Shown piece by piece: positions 53,590 to 64,000 of a DNA stretch of 64,000 bases (positions are counted from its first letter, which is position 1; each line of letters opens with the position of its first letter). The notes below the pieces were generated by a model. It was not told where the DNA came from, searched no databases, and saw only the letters and a list, made by a program, of their open reading frames with translations. The position numbers and the translations under genes are program-made. Source of the DNA: Brugia malayi (Eukaryota > Nematoda > Chromadorea > Rhabditida > Onchocercidae); the NCBI RefSeq assembly GCF_000002995.4, contig NW_025062476.1, positions 13,759,001-13,823,000 on the forward strand. Direction: 5' to 3'.

Positions 53590-53752
53590 AATTAATTAAT
53601 GATTGTACGAATGAGGATGATTAGGAAATAGGAAAATAAACAGTAGTGATAATAGTAGTACTGATATCCCACTGCTGCTGTTGTTGTTGTTGTTGTTGTT
53701 GTTCCTGTATTGGTCTTATCAAAGTTGATATGATTTGTGATATTTCTGGAAG

Positions 53753-53792
53753 TCTTTTTATAGGTTTAATATCGGGCGGATATTGTCCCGCC
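53753..53792 (-). promoter_or_regulatory. Candidate core promoter of cuticlin A: TATA box and GC-rich inverted repeat
   Basis: On the minus strand TATAAAAAG lies about 170 bp before the ATG, preceded by GGCGGGACAATATCCGCC, an inverted repeat of GGCGG and CCGCC around 8 AT-rich bases (53775-53792). A GC-rich element this close to a TATA box is unusual in such AT-rich sequence. A CAA-repeat leader (53676-53702 on the plus strand as GTT) follows. Confidence 0.35.
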
Positions 53793-54556
53793 TTCCTGGA
53801 TAACCAGCTTTCCTGTTTTTGATATACATTAATTCTATCGACCTAATTTCTCTTTCTCTCTCTTTTTTTTTTTTGTTTTTATTTTCATCAATTATTTTTT
53901 TAATTTTTTATTTGTCATTTTAATTATCCCATTCTCTTCTTATCATCATTCATATATCAAATTGAAAAAGGTTGAATGAATGAAGAAGGAAAAACGAAGA
54001 CGAAGAAAGAAAACAAAAACAAAAAAAAAAAAAAAAAAAAAAGGAAAACTATTGTTTCACTGTGGTGGTTCTAAATTTGTTAAATTTTCATATCAGTTCC
54101 ACCTATTTTGTTTATTTGCCTTTAAAAAAAAAAAAGAAATTCACCTCATCAAATATCCATCACTATCCCTTTTTACGACACTTTCTTTTTCTTTTTTTTT
54201 TCATTTCATCTTCATTTTTTGATATGTATTTCTTGGCAGTCTGAAAATATAAGTTGAAAGAATAAATAAATAAACAAATAAATAACCGATTTTCTTTTCC
54301 GTATTTTTTATCTTTATGTGTAATAATATTTACGCATATACGTATATCCAATATGCATGTTAAATGATAGTGACATTTATCAAAAAAAGAAAATTTCACT
54401 TTTTTTTTTTCTTTTCTTATCAGTTCTACATCTTTATCTTTTCTTTTATCACTTTCAACTTCGTTTTCTTTTTTTGTTTTGTTTTGTTAAATTCGTATCA
54501 AATGATTATTGCCTTTTCATTTATCTCTTTTCATCCTTTTAACCTGTCATATTCTA

Positions 54557-54558
<2 letters not shown>

Positions 54559-54630
<72 letters not shown>
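54559..54630. repeat. (ATT)n microsatellite
   Basis: About 24 uninterrupted ATT units. A shorter AAT run lies at 55341-55375. Confidence 0.95.
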
Positions 54631-54635
<5 letters not shown>

Positions 54636-55341
54636 TTTAATCAGTACTACTATCAGCATTCAAATTTGATTTTTATTTCATTTTCCATTTTTTTCATCAA
54701 CCATTTGCATGATTTTTGCCATTTCTTATCTCTTAGAAACTAACCTGGAAATGGTATATAATCTCAATGCAAAGATAAAATACTTTAAGAAATTGGTACC
54801 ATTGTTATTTCCGATTAATTAATTTAATTCCATTGTTATTGTTATTATTACTGTTACTACTATTGCTATCATTATTGTTGTCGTTACTATTTATTACTAT
54901 TATTGCTGTTATTATTGTTGTTGTTGTTGTTGTTTTTTGTTGTTTTTTTTGTTATTATAGTTATTGTAGTTCAAAGAAAAAAAAAGAAAAAGAAAATAAA
55001 AGGAAAGGAAAAACAATGAAAAGAAGGCGAAAGCGACATTTCATTTCATTTCATAGGCCGTTCAAAAAAATTTTAAAAAAAAAAAGAAAAATTAGAAAAA
55101 GGTAGATAAGATTAGGTTACAACGGATAATCGGTAGAGCGGGAAGAGGAAGATAATAGGAAAATAAATGATGGAAATTTAAAACGACATCTTTCTTCATT
55201 CTTTCCTTTACTTTCTTTTTCTTCTTCATTTTTATTTTTCTATTGTTTACTTTGAAATTTTCACTACTATAAATTAATTTTACTTTCAAATTAAAAATTA
55301 GGAGAAAAATGACTGATAATTGATAATTATCATTCGCCATG

Positions 55342-55376
<35 letters not shown>

Positions 55377-57335
55377 TTACATTGTAACAATCATTAATCA
55401 GATGAAATCATTTTAGATTTTTAAAAAAATATTAGCAATTAATGTAATCATGATAATGATTAATGATATCGTTAAAATAAATATTTCGATTCAATTCTTC
55501 ATTCATTCATTTTTTATATATTTTAGTCAATAATTATTATTAAAAAGAAATTATAAACTAATATAATTGAATTACTACTAATATTGTTAAGTTCTACATA
55601 AAAAAATTAAATTTTACTACAATTTTTCAAAAAAAAAAAAAAAAAATTCATATATCCAAAAAATATTCAAATAAATAATTTTTTCTAAACAAATAATATT
55701 TATTGAGATAAAATTATTAATTGTTTACTACAAATTATTTACACACAAATAAATATTCTGCAATTTTTTTTTTACCCGAAGCAAAATAAATAAGTTTAAT
55801 AAGAATTTATTTATCTAAAGTTCAAATTTTATGAAAAAATCCGATCGATCATGCATTATTTGAGGAAAAAATTAATCGCTCATTTTCTTTTTTTTTTTTT
55901 TATTCTAGAAATTGCTTTTCTTATTTATGCAAATATTTTTTAAATTTATCGTTTTATTTTTAATTTATTACCATTACACTTACAATTATAATATTTCATT
56001 TTCTGGTTTGATAATTGAAGTTTAATTTAATTTAAATTTTGTCAACGAATTTTAAATTGCAATCACTTCTTTTTAAATTGCACAAATTATTCTTATAGTA
56101 CAATTTTTATTTCACAAATCTATATTTTCTAGGCCTAATACTTATAAATCTGAATTGAATTCATTAATGTTAAATGTAAATGTAAGGTATCTCATTATCA
56201 CAAACATATCTCATTAATAAAGGTAATTTCGTTTTCACAGGTAATTTATTTTTCTTTTTGTTTATTAAATCATTAAATCATTGTAATTAATTGATAAGTT
56301 AGTATTTGTTCATAAATTACGCAATGTTTATTGTTGATAATTCAAAAAAAAAAAGGAAAGTTAAATGTAATTTGCGTGTTTTTACAGCAATAAAATGTAA
56401 ATAAAAAGTTTTTTTTTTTTAAAAAAATTTTACAACGAAATAAAAAAAAGAAAAAACATTTTTATCAAAATTGTTATATTTCATTTTACATTGTTTTCAT
56501 TTTTCTACCATTTTTTTCCTTTCTTTTCTTTCACTTTTCAAAATTTATTTCAAGTATTTAAACAAAGTATTCAAGCATAAAATCGCAAACGATACGACAT
56601 AAAATGATTAAAATAATAATATTAGTACATTAATTTATTACTAAAATTACTATTCATTTTAGTTCAATAGTACTTGAATTTCAAATAGAATTATTACCAA
56701 TTAAAATGTGTCTTGAAATTTTTCTCAAATGAAATTTAAATTTATTTACAATAACTTTTTTTTTTTCTTTTTACAACATAAAAACAAAATACGAACGATT
56801 TTTTCGTGAATAAATTAAAAGTATGATGGTAATTTGCAATGAATTGTTAAATATTTTGATTTAATAAAAGAATTTGCTACAAAATATCTTAGACAAAGGA
56901 AAAAAAAAAGAAAAATAAATTTTAAACAAAAATTTTTAAATGAATAATTTTAGTTGGAATTTTTATAAGAGTGTACACATTTTGAGGATGGAATATTAAA
57001 TTTTAATTAAAATGCTAAAAGATGATGAGATAATAATTAACAAATAAAATTAATGAAAAAAATAAGATAAAAACAAAATGACATACTAAAAAAAAAAAAA
57101 AAAAAAAAAACAAAATCAACAAATCAGTTATTAATAAGGAATGAAAAAAAAACAGAAAGATTGATAAAAATAAACAAATAAAATACATTTGAAGTATATT
57201 TCAAGAGAAAAGTAAAAGAAAAAATGAAAATGAATCATCGAATTTACGTTTTCAAAGAATAAAATTAATAAGTAATAAAGTATTATATATGAAAGAAAAA
57301 AAAATTTCAAGAAAATTCCATTGAAATAAGAGATC

Positions 57336-57360
57336 ATATCATATCATATCATATCATATA
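57336..57360. repeat. (CATAT)n short tandem repeat
   Basis: Five CATAT units. Confidence 0.8.
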
Positions 57361-57447
57361 CAATCTCATTATTAAAAACAAAAAAATGAAATCTTATTTT
57401 ACTAAATGGATTATATAATTATTAATATATTATTATATTAATATCAA

Positions 57448-57515
57448 ATATCACTGCTACGTAAGAATTACGTAGTAGTGATATTATCCACGTAATTCTT
57501 ATGTAGCAGTGATAT
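57448..57515. repeat. 26-bp inverted repeat, 16-nt spacer
   Basis: Arms 57448-57473 (ATATCACTGCTACGTAAGAA...) and 57490-57515 are reverse complements with one mismatch. Each arm has smaller ACGTAA/TTACGT palindromes, and a third related ACGTAATTTTCACGTG segment follows at about 57531-57546. It may be a MITE remnant or a regulatory hairpin. Confidence 0.85.
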
Positions 57516-60500
57516 TAGTCATGCAATCTTACGTAATTTTCACGTGCGCAATAATATTTATTATGTATGATCACATAATTAATTAATATTTGGTTTCATT
57601 TATTTATATTTTCAGGTAATTTTTCACTGAGATATGTTATTGGCATATTAATATATTATTATTATAAATATACTATTAACATATTTTTATATTAATACTG
57701 ATAAAAATACAATATTATTTACATTCAAAATGTTTTAAAAAATATTTTGCTAGTTCCCTTTCTTTTTGAATATTTCAAATTTTAGAAATTACTAAATGCA
57801 TTTCTTGAATATCATAAAATTCTCATTTTGAAATTAGCTACCATTACTGCTTAAATAATATAGTTATTACTAAATTTTAAAAACAGTATGTAATTTGTGG
57901 TATTAAATTTTTTTCATCTGTTCTTTGCTGATAAATTTATGATAATTTGAGAATATTTCAAACTGATATGCATATAATTTTTTTTTAAATATATTTTAAA
58001 TTGATATATTACAAAATATTTACATAATTTAATTCAAAATGATAATAAACTTGCAAAAATGCTTACACGAAAGATTCATCATTGATTACTAATTGATTAT
58101 TTCGTCTCTATTTTTTCTTTCTTTGTTTATTTTTATTCGTATTTTAAGCACTGATCTTTAATCACATAAAAATTTATTTTTATGGGTAAAAAGACGGAAG
58201 GAAAGAAAAAACGAAAACCAATAAAAAAACAAATTTTTTATTGAAAAATATCAATCAAAGAAATTAAAACAAACAAAAAAAAAAAAAAAAACAAATTATC
58301 TATTCAATATAAATAAATTGAAAAAAAAATGGCTCAAAATTAAAAGCAAATAAACAATTATACCTGAAATATTAATGTTGAATTAATTAAGTAATTGATT
58401 AATTGGGAGTAATGTATCAATTCGAATTAATCAGCTGATTAGAAATAATTACAATAATAATTGTTATCATTCTGATAAGAAATAAAAAAAACTGATAAGT
58501 TATATTGAATCATAAAAAATGAGAGCATTAAAGTTAATTTGCAGTAAATATACGATCAAAAGAAAATGTCAATTTTTTTTTTTTTTTTTTAATGCATTTA
58601 GCAAATTGAATAATATTTTTTTTTTACAAAATTATTCATTCATACTTTTAAATGAATAAATATTAAAAAGTATTCCATTATAATTTATCATTTTATAATT
58701 TAATGAACGATATTAAAATATATGTAAACCACATTGCATGTAAAAATTAATAAAATTTATATATTGTGGAATAAATTAAATTTGTAATAATAATTTATTG
58801 TATATTTAAAACAATCGCTTTTTTTTTTGATTAAAATATTTACTAATTTGTAGTGTTTTAAAATTATTTTATATGTTTGGTAAATCAATTAATTATTAGT
58901 TTATTTGTTTATTATTTCCTTTTCAGTTAAGTTTCATTGAGCAAATAATAATAGTTGAAAATTAATAACAATAATAATAATAAATAATAATAATAGGTAA
59001 TAATAATGAATAATAATATATATTTTAATACAAACAAACAAAATAATTTTATTATCGTTCTTTTTTCTTTTTCTTTGCAATAAGAAATGAAAATTTTCAT
59101 TGGAAAAATTACTTAATTATTAATTTTGAAAATTGTTTCATTCATTTTTTTTCTTCATAAAAAAATACTTTTAATTCATTTTTCAACTTTTCTTTTAAAA
59201 AATTAACATTGATTATATAATTAAAAGAAAGAAAAATGATTTGGAAATTTTTATGTGACCAAAATATTATTTAACAGTATTACTTTATTATAACTTACAA
59301 CAACAATATTCATTTAATTAATGAAACAAAAAAAAAAGATGATTTCAATAATTTGAGAAATCGTTGATAATTTAGCATTTTACAATTTTAATAGAATGCT
59401 ATAATGATTAAATAACAATATTACGATTACCAATGATTATGATTTGTGATAACGATTGATAATAAATATGATAAGAAGATAATTGATAAATTACTTCCTG
59501 TTTCTTTTTTTTTTTTTGCTTTCTTTTGTAAAATATCTTTAAAAAAATAAATAAAATGTCATCAAATCTCAAAAAAGATTTGATTGTTTAAAAGTAAATT
59601 GAAACATTTTTTAAGAAAATGATAAAAATATGATTCATCGGTATTAAATGTTTATTAATTTATTGTCGTAATAAATTTTTATTTTTTATTCGTTGTTCTC
59701 TTAACTGTTATTACTGAGATTTAAGAGAAATTGTAAAAAGTTGAGGAAAAAAAAAAAGAGATTAAAAATAGTTTGACAGAAGTTTAATGCTTAATATAAA
59801 TAAATTATTGGAAAAAAATTTTTTGTCAAATAATGAAAAATTACGAGCAATTCTTATTGATCTAGCATTTCTAATTGATGTATAAACAATAAGATAAGAA
59901 AGAAAATGATAAAAATACATCAAAAAAGGATAAAGATTTGCAGTTATTTGAAAAAAAAAAAAAAAGAAAACAAATAATTAAATAAAACTAAAATTAAAAT
60001 TTTTAAATATTTTATAATTCAAATTACAGTATGGAACAAAAAGTGAAATTTCTAGGAATTTACAGTGATTTAATCATTATGACATAAAATGAATGACAAG
60101 AAAATATAAAAGTTTTCAGAAAAATTCAAAATTATTGATAATCAGAAGAGAGAGAGAGAGAGAGAGAGGAGAAAGAGAGAGAAGAAAGTGAGACAAAGAA
60201 GAAACCAAAAGAAGCAAAACAAATTAAAAAAAGGAAAAATAATAAAAAATTAAGTTTAATTAGTAATGTTAATTGGTATGTGATAAACATTTATCTTTTA
60301 TCATTTTATGATAAATTAAATTATTTACAAATAAAATAACCATTATGTAAGAATAAAGAAAAAATGGGAGAAAAAGAGAGGAAGAAAGTGGAAGAGGCAG
60401 AGGGAGAGAGAGAGAGAGAGATGAAATAAGGGAGCAAAATGGAAAGAGAAAATTTTTTTAGGGCAAAAAAAGAAAATTTTAAATAATTTGTGTTTCGTTA

Positions 60501-61789
60501 ATGATAAATGATAAATTAACAGGAAAATGAAGGCTAATACGGTATTAAATTATCAATTAAATATAAAAATTTCAAATGATAAAAATGATAGTTTTGTTGA
60601 TAAAGCAAAATTGAATTAATTTTTCTTCATTTCTTTTTTTTTTTTTTTTGCTATTTGTAGGATTTATGAAAGAAAAATTTATTTATTTTTATAATTATTA
60701 AAATAAATAATGAAATTACTAAAGAGAGAAACGATATAAAATGGAAAATATTGGTGGACAAATGCTAAAAATGTATGAAAAGTGATAGTTTATAGGAAAA
60801 TTTTGAAATTTAGTGAAATAAATGTGATAAGAAAAATCAGAGATTTTAAAACGATATAATTGATAATGTGATGATAAGAGGAAAAGGACGAGAAAAAGAT
60901 GTTAAATTGAAATTTCTTGATTCGGAAAATTTTTAAAATAAAATAATTGATTTTAGTTAATATAAATAAGTAAATGAAAAGAGAAATAAGAGAATTACAC
61001 TGAAATTTATGAAATTTTCTAATGAAATTTAAATAATACAAAATCAGATGAAATATGAATTGAAAAAAAAAAAAGAAACAAAGAAACAAACATAAAAATT
61101 AAAAGTGCAAAAAGCAAATGATAAATAATTTTGAAAATGAATAATGAAGATAACAAAACGAATATGAGATACAAGAAATAAAAATGATTTTAAAAAAAAA
61201 AAAAAATAAAATTGTTGTAAAATTATTCAAAATTGTTGATATAAATAAATTTTCAAAAAGATAATTGCCAAAATTAAAAAGTAAATATATATATCAAAAA
61301 TTTATAAATAAATAATAATGGATATGATAATAATATAACAATTATAATTACCACACATTCAGACAAATATGCTACTAATAGTTTAAAAAGAAAAGAAACA
61401 AAAAAAGAAGCAAAAAATAATTACTAATTAAATTTAATATATTTTTATATAAAAACTATGCGTTATGAAAATTTTGAGCAAAAACACCAAAAGACATCAA
61501 AAAAAATTATAACAATTTAATTGCATTAATTATACAAAACTGATTTTTTTTTTATTAAATTTTTTTTTTACAATAAAATTATTTTTCTCAAAAAAAAAAA
61601 AAAAAAAAAAAAGAATGAAAAAGAAGTGAAAAAAGCCTTTGTAAAATTATTATTATACTATAATTTGCATTAAAATTTTTTTTTATGTTTGCATTAAATA
61701 TAAAAGAATTATTTTGTTTACTTTAATTCAATGAATTGCTAACTTTTCTTTCTTTTTTTTTTTTTTTTTGTTTTATTTTTGTTTATAAA

Positions 61790-63896
61790 TTATAATTTAG
61801 ACTGTTTTGCTCGATAAAAGAAAATAATAACAATAAAAATAGCACACAGTAATGTTGCAAAGATTGCAGCTGCAATTGCAAATGCAATATTTGAAAAGCA
61901 TAAACTTTGTTCATTGAATGCAATATGTGTCGATGATAAATCCGTTAATTTCTTATTATTTTGTTTCAAATTTTGCAATACATCGTCAACCTAAAATAGA
62001 TAAAATTTTATTTATTTTATAAATTTTAATTAGTTTTTAAAAAAAAAATTCAAAAGTTATAAAAATAGAAAAATTATTACATAATTTAGTAAATTTTAAT
62101 GTTAAAAGTATTTTCAATCACAAAAGAACTAATTTTAAATTCAGTTTTTTTCTTTTAAATTAATAAACGAAAAATCTAAATAAGTGTATTTTTATTTATG
62201 CATTCCACTTAGCTTTTTGTTTTCTTTATACTGATATAAAAATTATTTTATAATTTTCTAAATTTAATTTTAAACTAAAAATGATTTTAGTAACAAAAAA
62301 AAAAAAAAAAAGAATTAATAATATCTTAAATTAATATAAGAAAACAAGAATAAATATAATTACTTGACAAAATATAATAAATAAATAGATTAATCATTGA
62401 TATAATAAACAAAATTAGTTATTATTATGATAAGCTTATCAGTAATATACTTTCATTTCAATTATAAATATTAGATTCAATTTACAACGTTACTTTTACT
62501 TACCGTTTCGTCCATTATCTCTAATGCGGTCATTTCGGTTCTTACGTCCAATGTGTTAGCCGAATCGTACCAAGCGTTTGTGTCACGTCGTTTCCTGGAA
62601 GTTCGACGTACTGTTTGACGTTGAGTAGCACCAAAACCTTGTGGCTCAGGACATTGCGGCCTAGTACATTCACCATTTGGCTCCTTTATTGTTATTGTTA
62701 TTTGACATTGATAGAAGAGTTCTGAACGATCCGCATATTTATAAACGTGAGCTTCTTGCCCAGCCATTAGATCTAAAATTAAAAATTAACCAATTAAAAA
62801 AAATGTAATTTTAGAAATATATTTGAATGAAATTATATTTGAAATTTAAACTGCCAATTTAAATTTTAAATACTAAATATGAATGAATGTAAAAATTCAA
62901 AAATGATTAATAATATTTGAATAAATTTGAAAAATTGTCTCTTTTTTTTTTCTAAATTTCCAACAAATATTTTTGAATTAAAAATTATACCAGTTGGATA
63001 TTCCAAATTATTTAGAAGATATCGATCTAAAGCACATCCTTCTTCATTAATTAAATTAATACTGTCACCATTGCCATCATCAACAAAACAGGAATGTACC
63101 AAAGCACAGAATGTATCAACTGTTTCAGAATCACATGTCCATTTATGATAAACCGGTTGTCCAATATTAGCATACTGGACAGGTTGTCCGGTTGGACCAC
63201 CATCCAGAATCTAAATCATATTTGATAATTTCGGGGAAAAAACGAAAGTAAAATTTGAAATCTAAAATGTTATTTGCAATTTTATATACTCTCATTAAGA
63301 TTATTCAAGTTCTAAAGAGAAATAAATAAATAATAAAAAACAAAAATAAAAGGAATAAAAACATTTCATATCAATTATTTATAAATTGAACTAAAACCGT
63401 GCTATTTTAATTATTTGTAAAACAATAAAAAACTTTTAAAAAATTAGAATTAAACATTTTAATTGAAATTATAAATAATAGTATACTATTTAAAATAAAA
63501 TTTTATATCATAATGTAAACTAAAAGAAAAAAAAAATAAAAAGTATATAAATTGAAAGTGAATTTGTAAATTTTACCTCATATCTACACACAGGCATTGG
63601 TACCAATTGTGTAGCAAATACGGTTGTCATTTCGGAAACTTCAATTTGTGTGCTAACAGTCTTATCAGCTTCCATGTAAAAGCATTGCAATCGATATGTT
63701 CGATCAACTTTTGTGATAAACTGTGGATGAAACGTAATTACCACAACAGCTGTGACAAATATTCCACGTGGATTTAACGAACGTGTACGTGCGACATTAC
63801 ATGAATCAAACGGTAATGATATTCCGGCTACCTGACGTCCACCTTCATCACTACGACAATCTTGATTACTGTATAATCCTTTAGCATATACATGTC
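61790..63896 (-). CDS. Cuticlin (CUT-1 type, ZP domain), paralogue B, 5' end outside the window
   Basis: Exons 63896-63577, 63210-62991, 62772-62504 and 61990-61790 join in phase; the first two have exactly the lengths and phases of paralogue A (320 and 220 nt). The missing first exon, with the signal peptide and first ZP cysteine, should lie beyond position 64000, because the exon at 63896 begins with the second base of a Gly codon, as in A. About 336 residues are visible. The ZP core is very close to A (QVAGISLPFDSCN, CFYMEADKTVSTQIEV, WTCDSETVDTFCALVHSC). It differs after the ZP module: a tetrabasic RKRR furin-type site, then an acidic linker, and a different C-terminal exon with a membrane helix (AIAAAIFATLLCAIFIVIIF) and a short basic tail. 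The role is structural, in the cuticle. Confidence 0.92.
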
Positions 63897-64000
63897 CTGA
63901 AATAAATAATCTTATCACTTCCTTTTTTTAAAATTTTTTTTATTTTTAAATTTAATACCTAATATGGTTTTTCTTTTTTAATAATTACTATTCCATGATT

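Larger units (their letters stand above)
53590..61789. other. Spacer between the two cuticlin genes
   Basis: Apart from the promoter-like block near 53.75 kb, it holds homopolymers, (ATT)n, GA tracts, an inverted repeat at 57.45 kb and CATAT repeats. I find no coding exon that can be supported on either strand. Confidence 0.6.

Noticed and set aside
54364..54669. 101-codon open frame with poly-Ile
   Set aside because: It is built on the (ATT)n run at 54559-54630.
1..64000. tRNA, rRNA, CRISPR arrays or intact transposons
   Set aside because: No cloverleaf, ribosomal, spacer-repeat or transposase signature was seen by eye on either strand.

Overview
The window looks like nuclear DNA of a nematode. 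The reasons are two cuticlin (CUT-1 type, ZP-domain) genes, other ordinary animal genes split by GT-AG introns, a short interstitial run of the nematode telomere hexamer TTAGGC, and very AT-rich introns and spacers full of homopolymers, (AAT)n and (GA)n tracts. A clade III (spirurid/filarial-like) worm is a guess from composition and gene structure only; the species cannot be read from the window. Every gene I can support is on the minus strand. Protein models were spliced by hand, requiring reading phase to agree across each junction.

Layout from the right, in the direction of transcription: (1) a cuticlin gene whose first exon lies beyond the right edge (exons 63896 to 61790); (2) a complete cuticlin paralogue of 391 aa with the same exon lengths and phases in its core (53589 to 51607); (3) NSUN5, a 441-aa rRNA cytosine-5 methyltransferase in nine exons (47583 to 44389); (4) a 90-aa C18orf32/UPF0729 membrane protein (43710 to 43438), about 680 bp after NSUN5 and in the same orientation; (5) a zyxin-family gene spread over about 30 kb (first exons near 33.7 kb, last exon near 4.5 kb), with an N-terminal polyproline stretch, 15-residue repeats and three C-terminal LIM domains. 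One zyxin intron is about 15.9 kb and contains only repeats that I can recognise.

The most interesting feature is at the 5' end of the zyxin gene. Five consecutive exons (31269 to 29276) are open in two reading frames at once. One frame gives the zyxin N-terminus, beginning at an internal ATG (31209). The other begins at an ATG in an upstream exon (33745), splices in phase into the same exons and gives a 169-aa protein that I do not recognise. It stops at the second codon of the next exon. GC content is about 54% by hand count over the shared exons and drops to about 34% just where the second frame ends, as expected if silent positions are held by a second protein. In the spliced message the zyxin ATG is the next ATG after the start of the second frame, which suits leaky scanning.

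Other points of note are a roughly 0.9-kb tandem duplication that gives zyxin two usable terminal exons, a minisatellite made of splice-donor-like units directly after the LIM1 exon, several near-perfect hairpins, and a weak splice donor in NSUN5. The stretches 1-3362, 33.9-43.4 kb, 47.6-51.6 kb and 53.6-61.8 kb show no gene that I can support.
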